Assembly: GCA_030146875.1 (NCBI GenBank)
Contig: JASLAX010000016.1
Coordinates: 1-36,509 of the forward strand
Origin: Longimicrobiaceae bacterium
GTDB taxonomy: Bacteria; Gemmatimonadota; Gemmatimonadetes; Longimicrobiales; Longimicrobiaceae
DNA: 36,509 nucleotides
Direction of reading: 5' to 3'
Shown here: positions 17,896 to 25,338 of the stretch, piece after piece
How the letters are laid out: the number at the start of each line of letters is the position of its first letter
How positions within the stretch are numbered: position 1 is the stretch's first letter
Notes under the pieces: generated by a model
What the model was told of the DNA's origin: nothing
What the model saw: the letters and a program-made list of their open reading frames with translations, nothing else
The model's database searches: none
Made by a program: the position numbers and the translations under genes

Positions 17896-18818
17896 GAGGC
17901 GGTGCGCGCGCGCGCGCGCTCCATCTGCGCCCGCCAGTGCCCGAACGGCACCTCGGGGAGCGGAAAGAACTCGTCCGCCATCTCGTGCAGCAGCCCCGGG
18001 CGCTGCCAGGCCCCGTCGCGAAGCGCCAGGCGGCGCACCTTCTTGGAGAGGTCCAGGTTGGTCTCGCCGGTGGGATCCAGCGCCGCGGGAAGCGAGGTCC
18101 CGCGCCGGTTCAGGTAGTCCACCACGTAGTCGAACGACCGCTCCAGGTACGAGCCGATGGTCTCCGGCGCCAGCGTCCAGCGCGAGTTCTCCAGAATCGT
18201 CCCGAAGATCGTCTGCCAGCGGTCGTTGTCCTGGAAGCGGATCATCCCGCGGAAGATCCGCCGGTTCGTCTGGAACGAGAAGAGCGTGGCCGAGAGCACC
18301 CGGTCGAAGAGCGCGTCCGCCGCGGCGTGGTCGTGGTCCACCACCGTGCACCTGGCCAGCGACGTCCATCGCTCGCCGAGCTGCACGTCCATCCGGTGCT
18401 CCCAATACGAGTGCCCCAGCGCCTTGGTGGTGGACGTCACCATGAGCTGCCGGGGCACGAAGTAGTTGTGGGCGATGGTGTCGGCCGCCAGGTGGGCCAG
18501 GTACCCCAGACCCATGGCGCGCAGGCGGTCGGTGTCCGCCTCGGCCAGGATCTCCTCGCCCACCGGCCAGTGGTGGCAGTGGCGCCCCGCGGGCACGTAC
18601 TTCTTGGCCAGCGAGATGTCCGCCGCCACCGACCCGTACAGGAAGTCGGCGGGGTAGGCCGACAGCAGGACGCGGACCGAGTCGGGGACCAGGTGCAGCG
18701 ACTCCAGCAGCGTGTGGCCCAGGTAGACGTGCGTCGCGGGTCCCCAGGCCCACGCCGGGTCGGGGGACAGCAGCAGCAACAGGACCGCGGCCCCCAGGAC
18801 CGCGAGGACCCGCCGCAC
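17892..18818 (-). CDS. Exported zinc-dependent phospholipase C family protein
   Basis: A 308-residue protein with a signal peptide ending AWA, so the mature chain begins with Trp25. In zinc phospholipase C enzymes the N-terminal Trp is itself a zinc ligand. His/Asp-rich motifs follow: WGPATHVYLGH, YPADFLYGSVAAD, HCHHWPVG, and GYLAHLAADTIAHNYFVPRQL. These fit the trinuclear zinc site. The C-terminal third is basic and helical. The start is a GTG one base after the stop of the upstream gene. It would act in the periplasm or outside on phospholipids or similar phosphodiesters. Confidence 0.88.
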   Translation of the reverse strand: MRRVLAVLGAAVLLLLLSPDPAWAWGPATHVYLGHTLLESLHLVPDSVRVLLSAYPADFLYGSVAADISLAKKYVPAGRHCHHWPVGEEILAEADTDRLRAMGLGYLAHLAADTIAHNYFVPRQLMVTSTTKALGHSYWEHRMDVQLGERWTSLARCTVVDHDHAAADALFDRVLSATLFSFQTNRRIFRGMIRFQDNDRWQTIFGTILENSRWTLAPETIGSYLERSFDYVVDYLNRRGTSLPAALDPTGETNLDLSKKVRRLALRDGAWQRPGLLHEMADEFFPLPEVPFGHWRAQMERARARTAS

Positions 18819-18819
18819 G

Positions 18820-19191
18820 CTACATCCCCAGCTTGCGCCCCGCCCGGCGGGCCGACTTGCGGACGTCGCGGGCCCGCTCCTCGGCCAGCTCCCCCAGCTC
18901 CTCGCGCGCGTCGGACAGGATGCGCGAGACCTCGCTGCGGAACTCGCCCAGCAGCTCCTTCCCCACGGTGATCACGTCCCCCGTCAGGTCGCCCGTGGCC
19001 TCGGCGCTGTCGCGCATGGCGCGGCGCACGCTGCCGGCGTTCTTGCGCAGGCGGCCGCCGTAGGGCTTGAGCTGGCGCACGATGCGCTCCCTGGGCGAGC
19101 GCTCGGGGCGCAGCAGCAGCGTGGCTCCGATCCCCAGCACGGTGCCCACGGCGAAGGCGGTGAGGAAGTCGGTGGTGTCCTGGCGCGGCAT
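18820..19191 (-). CDS. YtxH-like small membrane protein
   Basis: A 123-residue protein with one N-terminal membrane segment (TAFAVGTVLGIGATLLL, about 10-27) followed by a long charged helical tail, the layout of YtxH/gas-vesicle GvpP-like proteins. These are often stress-linked, but the mechanism is unknown. It lies between a membrane coiled-coil gene and the phospholipase gene, with 1-base and 26-base gaps, so the three are probably one transcript. Confidence 0.7.
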   Translation of the reverse strand: MPRQDTTDFLTAFAVGTVLGIGATLLLRPERSPRERIVRQLKPYGGRLRKNAGSVRRAMRDSAEATGDLTGDVITVGKELLGEFRSEVSRILSDAREELGELAEERARDVRKSARRAGRKLGM

Positions 19192-19217
19192 CGGTCTTCT
19201 CCGTTCGGGTGGGGCTC

Positions 19218-19871
19218 TCAGGGCTCGCGGCGGCCGCGGGCGATGTGGTCGATCTCGTCGTCTTCCTCGTACGGGTCCGCCAGCTCCTCGTCCAGCAGCG
19301 TCTCGTCCTCGTACAGGGCGTCGTCCGCCGCCTCAGGGAGCCGGAAGCGGCGGAAGGCGTCGGCGCCCACCTGGATGCCGCGGACGGTGGAGGCGGTGTC
19401 GATGAACAGGCTCTCGGCCTCCTCCTGCACCACCTTGAGCAGCGCGTTCAGCTCGGCGATGCGCTCCTCGGCCAGCGCGGCGGCGCGGTTCAGGCGCCGG
19501 TTCGACGCCAGCACCGTCTCGCTGAGCTTCTGCACGTCGGCGCGGACCGAGGTGGTGATGTAGTTCATGTTGTCGGTGACCGTCACCGAGTGCTTCACGA
19601 TCGGGTCGATGTCCGACCGGAACCGCTCGATCAGGTCGTTGATCCGCGCGTACATCTTCCGCGAGTTCCACGCCGCCGGGATCAGCGGGATGGCGATGGC
19701 GATCAGCGCCAGCGCGATGACCACGCTGGCGATGCTCTGCAGCACGTCGATCACCCGCTGGAATCCGTGCGCGCCCGCCTGGACGGTGACGACGGTGTCC
19801 GGCAGCGCCGACTGGGCCAGCAGGGCGGCCGCGTGCAGCGGGGCGGAGGCGAGCGCCTCGATGGGGATCAC
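19218..19871 (-). CDS. Membrane-anchored coiled-coil protein
   Basis: A 217-residue protein with one membrane segment (about residues 46-66, SIASVVIALALIAIAIPLIP), then an extended coiled coil (about 70-170) and an acidic tail (ETLLDEELADPYEEDDEIDH). This resembles DUF948-type proteins, which often accompany YtxH-like proteins as here. The function is not known; a role in envelope organisation is a guess. Confidence 0.7.
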   Translation of the reverse strand: MIPIEALASAPLHAAALLAQSALPDTVVTVQAGAHGFQRVIDVLQSIASVVIALALIAIAIPLIPAAWNSRKMYARINDLIERFRSDIDPIVKHSVTVTDNMNYITTSVRADVQKLSETVLASNRRLNRAAALAEERIAELNALLKVVQEEAESLFIDTASTVRGIQVGADAFRRFRLPEAADDALYEDETLLDEELADPYEEDDEIDHIARGRREP

Positions 19872-19917
19872 GCGGACTCCTCCGGAGCGGGGAACGTGGT
19901 TCGGGTCACTGGGCCGG

Positions 19918-20562
19918 TCACTCGAAGAGATCCAGGCAGAGGGTGCGGGGCCCCACCTTGGGAACCAGGCGCGGCGCCAGCCGCGAGGCCCGCCCCGCCG
20001 CCAGAGCCCGCCGCACCTCGTCCGCCGCGCCGGGCGGAAGGTCGTCCAGCGCCGCGGGGTCGCGGCGGTCCGTCAGCCGGCGGAGCGCGGCGTCCAGCGC
20101 CGCCACCCCTCCCGCCGCGTCGGCCAGTGCGCGCGCGGCGCGCGGGAGCGAGCAGCCCCCCTCCATCGCCTCCACCTCGCTGGCCCACAGGTCGCCGAGG
20201 GGAAGGAAGGGCTCCGGCGGCAGCGCTCCGCCCAGCAGCAGCGCGGTCTTGCTGGCCGGGTGGGCGGGGAGCGCGCCGGGGGCCAGGCGCGCCCGCAGGC
20301 GCCGCAGCTCCTCCGCCGCGCGGTCGGGGTCCGCCGCCCACCCCGCGAGGTGCAAGAGCGGTTCCAACTCCCCCGGCCCGGCCCGGGCCAGGAGGACGGC
20401 GTCCTCCCCCAGCTCCTCGCCCAGCATTCGCGCGGCCAGCCTCGCCTCGGGCCCGCCGTCGTCCAGCAGCGCCACCCGCGAGCAGCCGTGGTCCGCCAGC
20501 GCCTGCCGCGCCACGGCGCCCACCACCTCCGCGATCCGCCGGTACCGCGCCTCCACCGTCAC
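19918..20562 (-). CDS. NAD synthetase-like protein lacking the PP-loop
   Basis: A 214-residue protein starting at a GTG that overlaps the stop of the nitrilase-like gene. Residues 103-130 (SKTALLLGG, then PLGDLWASEVEAM) align with the synthetase core of glutamine-dependent NAD+ synthetase (NKTELLLGY...PIGDLYKTQVY). The ATP-binding PP-loop SGGxDS is replaced by DDGGPEA at about 34-40 (ALLDDGGPEARLAARML). It is also shorter than a normal synthetase half. It therefore looks like a degenerate NadE domain, possibly a non-catalytic partner of the nitrilase. The assignment rests on motif resemblance by eye. Confidence 0.55.
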   Translation of the reverse strand: MTVEARYRRIAEVVGAVARQALADHGCSRVALLDDGGPEARLAARMLGEELGEDAVLLARAGPGELEPLLHLAGWAADPDRAAEELRRLRARLAPGALPAHPASKTALLLGGALPPEPFLPLGDLWASEVEAMEGGCSLPRAARALADAAGGVAALDAALRRLTDRRDPAALDDLPPGAADEVRRALAAGRASRLAPRLVPKVGPRTLCLDLFE

Positions 20563-21434
20563 GCCCGCTCCGCCAGGATGCGGGCCAGCTCGCGGGCCAC
20601 GAGGTGCGCGTCCTCGTCCCGGGCGTGGGCGAAGGGTCGGCGCGCGGCGGCCACCTCCTCCAGGTCGAGCTCCACGGTCAGCCGGTCCTCGGCCCGGTCG
20701 TCCGCCCTCCCCACCACCTCCCCCCCCGGCGCCACGACGAACGATCCGCCGGCGAAGACGCAGGCGCCCTCCGTCCCCACGCGGTTCGCCACCACCACGT
20801 ACAGGCCGTAGGCGATGGCGGCGGCGCGCGCCAGGTGCTCCCACGCCGGCCAGGAGCCGAAGCGCCCGCCGCCCTCCCCGCCGCCCCACGCGCCGCGCCC
20901 GACGGCGGCGGACTGGACGATCAGGAGATGCGCACCCTGCTCCGCCAGCAGCCAGGCGAGCGAGGGGTGCCAGAGGTCCTCGCAGACCAGCAGGCCGACC
21001 CGCCATCCTCCCCCGGCGTCGTACGCCCGCACCCGGTCCCCGCGCCCGAACCAGCGCCCCTCGTCGAAGAGGCCGTAGGTGGGCAGGTGCACCTTGCGGT
21101 GGCGGTGCAGCACGCGCCCGCCGCGCAGGTGCAGCGCGACGTTGTAGGGCACGAAGCCCGCGTCGCGCTCCGCCAGGCCCAGCACGACGTCCGGCCCGGC
21201 GGCGAGCGCGGGGAAGGGCTCCTCCCGCTCCGCCACGGCCAGCGCGTGCACCCGGTCGCGAAGGTCGTAGCCCGTCAGCGACAGCTCCGGGGTGACCAGC
21301 AGGTCCACGCCGTCCGCCGCCGACTCCCACTGCGCCCGGGCCATGCGGGCGAGGTTGGCCTCCGGATCGCCCAGGACCGGCGCGGTCTGCTCCACCCTCA
21401 GGCGCACCCGCGGGCCCCATCCGGCGGCCGTCAC
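20559..21434 (-). CDS. Nitrilase-superfamily amidohydrolase, NAD synthetase glutaminase-like
   Basis: A 291-residue carbon-nitrogen hydrolase with an intact Glu-Lys-Cys triad: Glu50 (VTPELSLTGYDL), Lys114 (RHRKVHLPTYGLFDE) and Cys151 (LLVCEDLWHP). The motifs PELSLTGYD and KxHLPTYGLFDE are those of the glutaminase domain of glutamine-dependent NAD+ synthetase rather than of nitrilases proper. Here that domain is a separate protein, followed with GTGA overlap by a degenerate synthetase-like protein. The glycine-rich insertion (about 177-188) is unusual. A strong promoter lies at 21511-21540. The substrate could be glutamine or another amide. Confidence 0.8.
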   Translation of the reverse strand: MTAAGWGPRVRLRVEQTAPVLGDPEANLARMARAQWESAADGVDLLVTPELSLTGYDLRDRVHALAVAEREEPFPALAAGPDVVLGLAERDAGFVPYNVALHLRGGRVLHRHRKVHLPTYGLFDEGRWFGRGDRVRAYDAGGGWRVGLLVCEDLWHPSLAWLLAEQGAHLLIVQSAAVGRGAWGGGEGGGRFGSWPAWEHLARAAAIAYGLYVVVANRVGTEGACVFAGGSFVVAPGGEVVGRADDRAEDRLTVELDLEEVAAARRPFAHARDEDAHLVARELARILAERA

Positions 21435-21776
21435 GGCGCGCGCGGGGCGGCGGCGGGGCGGGGTGCGGGCACGCGTCTCCGGGGTGCGCGGGGCGGCGAT
21501 GGGACGAGGGATCTTACCCTCCGCGCGGAAGGGGTGTCAAGCGACGGCGGGGCGGGGGAGGGCGCGGCGCCGGTGCCCTTGCGGGGGGTGGTGCGGCGCG
21601 ATAGTTCCCTCGGCCAGGCCGGGCGCCGCCGCCGCAGGGGGGCGGCGCGGCGGCGGCGCCTCGCACGGAAGTTGCCTGGGCTTCCGGGGCCTGAGCGTCG
21701 ATCCGGCGCGTGCGCGATCCCCGTCCGTCAGCGGGGGCCGCGGCGCGCCATTTTCCCTCCGCGACCGGAGATCCGA
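21435..21776. other. Divergent intergenic region between the nitrilase-like gene and murA
   Basis: This 342-base gap is very GC-rich and contains no gene: open frames through it have random codon use. It holds the minus-strand promoter at 21511-21540. I could not see a convincing plus-strand promoter for murA. Confidence 0.6.
21511..21540 (-). promoter_or_regulatory. Strong sigma-70-like promoter of the nitrilase/NAD synthetase-like pair
   Basis: On the minus strand a perfect TTGACA (21540-21535) and TAAGAT (21516-21511) are 18 bases apart. The predicted start near 21504 gives a leader of about 70 bases to the GTG at 21434. Confidence 0.75.
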
Positions 21777-23069
21777 GTGCCCAAGTTCGTCGTCCATGGG
21801 GGGAATCGCCTCCACGGGAGCATCCGTCCCACCGGGAACAAGAACGCGGCGCTCCCCATGCTCGCCGCCACCCTTCTCACCGAGGAAGAGGTGGTGCTGG
21901 AGAACGTCCCCCGCATCAAGGACGTCCTGACCCTCATCGACCTGCTCAAGGAGCTGGGGGCGCAGGCGGACTGGACGGGCGAGAGCGAGGTGACGGTGCG
22001 CGCCCACGACGTGGCGCACGGCCAGCTCGACGAGGCGGGGGCGGCGCGCATCCGCGCCTCCATCCTGCTCGCCGGGCCCATGGTCGCCCGCACCGGGCGC
22101 ATGGCGCTGCCCCCCCCGGGGGGCGACGTGATCGGCCGGCGGCGGCTGGACACGCACTTCCTGGCGCTGCAGAAGCTCGGCGCCACGGTGGACTACGGCC
22201 CCCACGTCTTCGAGCTGCGCTCCGAGGGGCGCCTGCGCGGCGCCGCCATGTTCCTGGACGAGCCCAGCGTCACCGCCACCGAGAACGCGCTGATGGCGGC
22301 CTCGCTGGCCGAGGGCGTGACCAAGATCCGCAACGCCGCCGCCGAGCCGCACGTCCAGGACCTCTGCCACATGCTGGTGGGGATGGGCTGCGAGATCGAC
22401 GGCATCGGCACCGGCACGCTGACCATCGCCGGGCGCGAGACGCTGAAGGGCGGGCGCTTCCGCATCACCTCGGACCACATCGAGGTGGGGTCGTTCATCG
22501 GCCTGGCGGCGGTGACCCGCGGCGAGATCCTGATCGAGGACGCGGCCGTGGAGCACCTGGACTCCACCCTGATCGGCTTCTCGCGCCTGGGGATCCAGAC
22601 GGAGATCCGGGGGGCGGACCTGTTCGTGCCGGGCGACCAGGAGATGCGGATCCAGACGGACATGGGCGGCCACATCCCCAAGGTGGACGACGGCCCCTGG
22701 CCGGCGTTCCCGGCGGACCTGACCTCCATCGCGCTGGTCACCGCCACGCAGTGCCAGGGAACGATCCTGATCCACGAGAAGATGTTCGAGTCGCGCATGT
22801 TCTTCTCGGACAAGCTCGCCTCCATGGGCGCCCAGCTGGTGCTGTGCGACCCGCACCGGGTGATCGTGATCGGGCCGGCGCGGCTGCGCGGGGGGGTGGT
22901 GGAGAGCCCCGACATCCGCGCGGGGATGGCGCTGCTCATCGCCGCCCTGGGCGCCGAGGGCGAGAGCCACATCTACAACACGCGGCAGATCGAGCGCGGC
23001 TACGAGCGCATCGACGAGCGGCTGCGCGCGCTGGGCGCGCAGATCGAGCGCACCGACTCGCGCAACTAG
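21777..23069 (+). CDS. murA: UDP-N-acetylglucosamine 1-carboxyvinyltransferase
   Basis: A 430-residue MurA that transfers enolpyruvate from PEP to UDP-GlcNAc, the first committed step of peptidoglycan synthesis. The N-terminal GNKNAALPMLAA holds Lys22, an active-site residue. In the mobile loop, PPGGDVIGRRRLDTH aligns with LPGGCTIGARPVDLH of Escherichia coli, so the cysteine targeted by fosfomycin (Cys115 there) is Asp117 here. The closing motif IERGYERIDERLRALGA is typical. The start is a GTG (VPKFVVHGGNRLHG) with GGAG upstream. It leads a plus-strand group with a coiled-coil gene, pgeF and a racemase. Confidence 0.97.
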   Translation: MPKFVVHGGNRLHGSIRPTGNKNAALPMLAATLLTEEEVVLENVPRIKDVLTLIDLLKELGAQADWTGESEVTVRAHDVAHGQLDEAGAARIRASILLAGPMVARTGRMALPPPGGDVIGRRRLDTHFLALQKLGATVDYGPHVFELRSEGRLRGAAMFLDEPSVTATENALMAASLAEGVTKIRNAAAEPHVQDLCHMLVGMGCEIDGIGTGTLTIAGRETLKGGRFRITSDHIEVGSFIGLAAVTRGEILIEDAAVEHLDSTLIGFSRLGIQTEIRGADLFVPGDQEMRIQTDMGGHIPKVDDGPWPAFPADLTSIALVTATQCQGTILIHEKMFESRMFFSDKLASMGAQLVLCDPHRVIVIGPARLRGGVVESPDIRAGMALLIAALGAEGESHIYNTRQIERGYERIDERLRALGAQIERTDSRN

Positions 23070-23091
23070 ACGCGCGGAGAGCGAGGAACGG

Positions 23092-23529
23092 ATGACGGAC
23101 GAGCAGCGCAGGCCGGGGATCGGCGAGGGGATCCGCACGGGCATCGGGGTGCTGACCGCCCTGAAGAACGCGGTGGAGGAGACCATCCAGGAGGCCGTGC
23201 AGCGCGGCGACCTGGCACCCGACCGGGCCAAGGAGGCCGTGCGCCGGGCGATGGACGCCGCGGGCGAGGCGATGGGGGACGTGAAGGAGCGGCTGGACGT
23301 GATCCCGCGGCGCGAGTTCGACGAGCTTCGCGCCGCGGTGGCGGAGATCTCGCGGCGCCTCGACGCGCTGGAGGGTCGCCCGCCGGTCGCCAGCGACCAC
23401 CTGCTCCCCGGCACCGGCGGCACCTCGCCGTCGTCGCCCGCTTCGGCGGCGGCCGCCCCGCCGCCGGTGGTGGACCCCACCCCGGTCTCCGAGGAGCCGG
23501 TCGGGCGCCGCGGCCCGCTGGACGGGTGA
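23092..23529 (+). CDS. Phasin-like coiled-coil protein
   Basis: A 145-residue cytosolic protein. Residues about 15-95 are amphipathic, with a hydrophobic start (IGVLTALKNAVEETIQEAVQ) and a heptad stretch (FDELRAAVAEISRRLDALEG), the pattern of short phasin/PhaF-like and polyhydroxyalkanoate granule-associated proteins. The last 45 residues are a disordered Pro/Ala/Ser tail. No PHA synthase is nearby, so the granule role is only a suggestion. It sits 22 bases after murA, and its stop overlaps the pgeF GTG. Confidence 0.6.
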   Translation: MTDEQRRPGIGEGIRTGIGVLTALKNAVEETIQEAVQRGDLAPDRAKEAVRRAMDAAGEAMGDVKERLDVIPRREFDELRAAVAEISRRLDALEGRPPVASDHLLPGTGGTSPSSPASAAAAPPPVVDPTPVSEEPVGRRGPLDG

Positions 23530-24344
23530 CGCAGCCGGCGCTGGCGCGGGGAGTCGCGGTCGTAGAGGAGGTCCGTGCCGCCGGCGACGTGCCGCTGTGG
23601 GTCCACCCCGCCTGGAGCGAGCGCCTGCCGTGGCTCGCGCAGGGGACGACCGGGCGGGGGGAGGGGGATCCCGGCTTCGACCTCGGGCTCGCCGGCAGCC
23701 AGCCGGTGGGGGCGGCGCTGGACCGCTGGAGGGCGCTCCGGGCCGCCCTCGGCGCGCACACGGTGGTCCACGCGCGCCAGGTGCACGGGGCGGACGTCTG
23801 GACGCACCGGGAGCGCGGGGCGCCGGGCGTCGCCGTGATGGACGGCTTCGACGGGCACGTCTCCGCGCTCCCCGGCCTGCTGCTGGCCGTGGGCGTGGCG
23901 GACTGCGTGCCGGTCTCGCTGGTCGATCTCGATCGCCGCGCGGTGGCGCTGGTGCACGCCGGGTGGAAGGGCGCCGCGGCGGGGATCGTGGAGGGCGCCG
24001 CCACGGCGCTCCACGCGGAGTGGGGCAGCATGGCCGAGGACCTTCTCCTCCACTGCGGCCCCGCCATCTGCGGCGAGTGCTACGAAGTGGGGCCCGAGGT
24101 GCACGCCGCCGTGCGCCCCGCCTGCGCGCCGCCGCACGCTCCGCGCCCGATCGACCTGCGTGCGGCCATCGCGGAGCGCGCCCTGGCCCTGGGGCTGCGC
24201 GAGGAGAACGTCACCGTCTCCGCCCACTGCACCCGCTGCGGCCCCGGCGCCTTCTTCTCCCACCGCGGCGGCGACCCCGCCCGGCAGATGGGCGTGCTGG
24301 GAGTGCGGGAGCGGGCGGGGGTGGAGTCGCCTCCATGCGCGTGA
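23526..24344 (+). CDS. pgeF: Peptidoglycan editing factor / YfiH-family multicopper-like hydrolase
   Basis: A 272-residue DUF152 (YfiH/PgeF, laccase-domain) protein. The zinc-site residues are His87 (RQVHGADV), Cys127 (ADCVPVSL) and His144 (LVHAGWKG), followed by the family motif CGPAICGECYEVG. In Escherichia coli this protein keeps L-Ser from replacing L-Ala in the peptidoglycan stem; family members also act as purine nucleoside phosphorylases/deaminases. Its place two genes after murA supports the cell-wall role. It starts at the GTG overlapping the previous stop and overlaps the racemase start by 10 bases. Confidence 0.92.
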   Translation: MTQPALARGVAVVEEVRAAGDVPLWVHPAWSERLPWLAQGTTGRGEGDPGFDLGLAGSQPVGAALDRWRALRAALGAHTVVHARQVHGADVWTHRERGAPGVAVMDGFDGHVSALPGLLLAVGVADCVPVSLVDLDRRAVALVHAGWKGAAAGIVEGAATALHAEWGSMAEDLLLHCGPAICGECYEVGPEVHAAVRPACAPPHAPRPIDLRAAIAERALALGLREENVTVSAHCTRCGPGAFFSHRGGDPARQMGVLGVRERAGVESPPCA

Positions 24345-25030
24345 TCGGCCTGCTCGGCGGGATGAGCTGGGAGTCCACGGCCATCTACTACCGCCTGCTC
24401 AACCAGGGCGTCCGCCAGGCGCTCGGGGGGCAGGCCTCCGCGCGCATCCTGCTCTACAGCGTGGACTTCGCGCCCATCGAGCGGGCGCAGCAGGCGGGAG
24501 ACTGGGACGCCGCCGCGGCGATACTGGCCGACGGCGCGCGCCGCCTGGAGCGCGGCGGGGCGGAGCTGGCGCTGATCTGCACCAACACCATGCACCTGGT
24601 GTTCGACCACGTGCAGGAAGCCGTCTCCATCCCGTTCATCCACGTGGTGGACGAGACGGCCAGGCGGATCGGGAACGACGGCCACGGGCGCGTGGGGCTG
24701 CTCGGCACGCGCTTCACCATGGAGCGGCCCTTCTACCGCGAGCGCCTCACCGAGCGCTGCGGGGCCGACGTGATCGTCCCGGACGCGGCGGACCAGGCCC
24801 TCGTGCATCGCATCATCTACCAGGAGCTCTGCCGGGGCCAGGTGCGCGAGGAGTCGCGGCGCGAGTACCTGCGCGTCATCGCCTCGCTGGCGGCGCGCGG
24901 GGCGGAGGGAGTGGTGCTGGGGTGCACGGAGATCGGCCTCCTGGTCCGGCCGGGGGACACGCCCGTACCGCTCTACGACACCACCGAGATCCACGCCGCC
25001 GCCGCGCTGGAGCAGGCCCTCGCGGACTGA
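24335..25030 (+). CDS. Aspartate/glutamate racemase family protein
   Basis: A 231-residue cofactor-independent amino-acid racemase. The two catalytic cysteines are Cys82 (ICTNTMH) and Cys197 (LGCTEIGLL), and the N-terminal GLLGGMSWESTAIYYRLLN is the aspartate racemase (RacD/YgeA-like) signature rather than that of MurI. Some relatives are broad-spectrum racemases. Its location with murA and pgeF suggests supply of a D-amino acid for the wall or its turnover. The start is the ATG within the last codons of pgeF; a bidirectional terminator follows. Confidence 0.9.
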   Translation: MRVIGLLGGMSWESTAIYYRLLNQGVRQALGGQASARILLYSVDFAPIERAQQAGDWDAAAAILADGARRLERGGAELALICTNTMHLVFDHVQEAVSIPFIHVVDETARRIGNDGHGRVGLLGTRFTMERPFYRERLTERCGADVIVPDAADQALVHRIIYQELCRGQVREESRREYLRVIASLAARGAEGVVLGCTEIGLLVRPGDTPVPLYDTTEIHAAAALEQALAD

Positions 25031-25082
25031 CGCCGCCCGCCGGCGAGGCACGACCTCCGCCGGACGAGCGAGGGCGAGGACT

Positions 25083-25116
25083 GCGAGGGGCCCCGGCATC
25101 CGCCGGGGCCCCTCGC
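25083..25116. terminator. Bidirectional terminator between convergent operons
   Basis: A perfect 15-bp stem GCGAGGGGCCCCGGC/GCCGGGGCCCCTCGC (25083-25097 with 25102-25116) with loop ATCC lies between the plus-strand racemase and the minus-strand small membrane gene. On the plus strand it is followed by GCTTCGTGCTCCTT. Confidence 0.75.
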
Positions 25117-25143
25117 GCTTCGTGCTCCTTCCGTGCGGCCGTG

Positions 25144-25338
25144 CTACTCGCGGCCCATCAGCCGGCGGATCCTGGTGGTGTCCTCCAGCAGCACCGCCTC
25201 CACCAGCTCGCGGTCGCGCTCCTGCCGCTCCTCCAGCCGGCGGAGGCGCTCGCGCAGCGACTGCATCGAGGCGAACATGACCCCCACCGTCCCGCCCACC
25301 ACCACCAGGAAGAGCAGCGCCATCATCGCCCCGGGCAT
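25144..25338 (-). CDS. Small single-pass membrane protein coupled to the SPFH gene
   Basis: A 64-residue protein with an N-terminal membrane segment (MMALLFLVVVGGTVGVMFASM) and a charged helical tail (LRERLRRLEERQERDRELVE). The ATG overlaps the stop of the SPFH gene by one base (TGATG), so it is translated by coupling. The layout resembles small helper proteins of membrane complexes; no family is recognised. Confidence 0.65.
   Translation of the reverse strand: MPGAMMALLFLVVVGGTVGVMFASMQSLRERLRRLEERQERDRELVEAVLLEDTTRIRRLMGRE

Noticed and set aside
19209..21776. A plus-strand open frame running into murA that would give a 1286-residue fusion
   Set aside because: The upstream part is antisense to three minus-strand genes and crosses the intergenic region; MurA starts naturally at the GTG at 21777 with a ribosome-binding site.
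23526..24344. A laccase involved in phenol oxidation
   Set aside because: The DUF152 family carries a His-Cys-His zinc site, not multicopper oxidase sites; older laccase or polyphenol oxidase labels are misleading.
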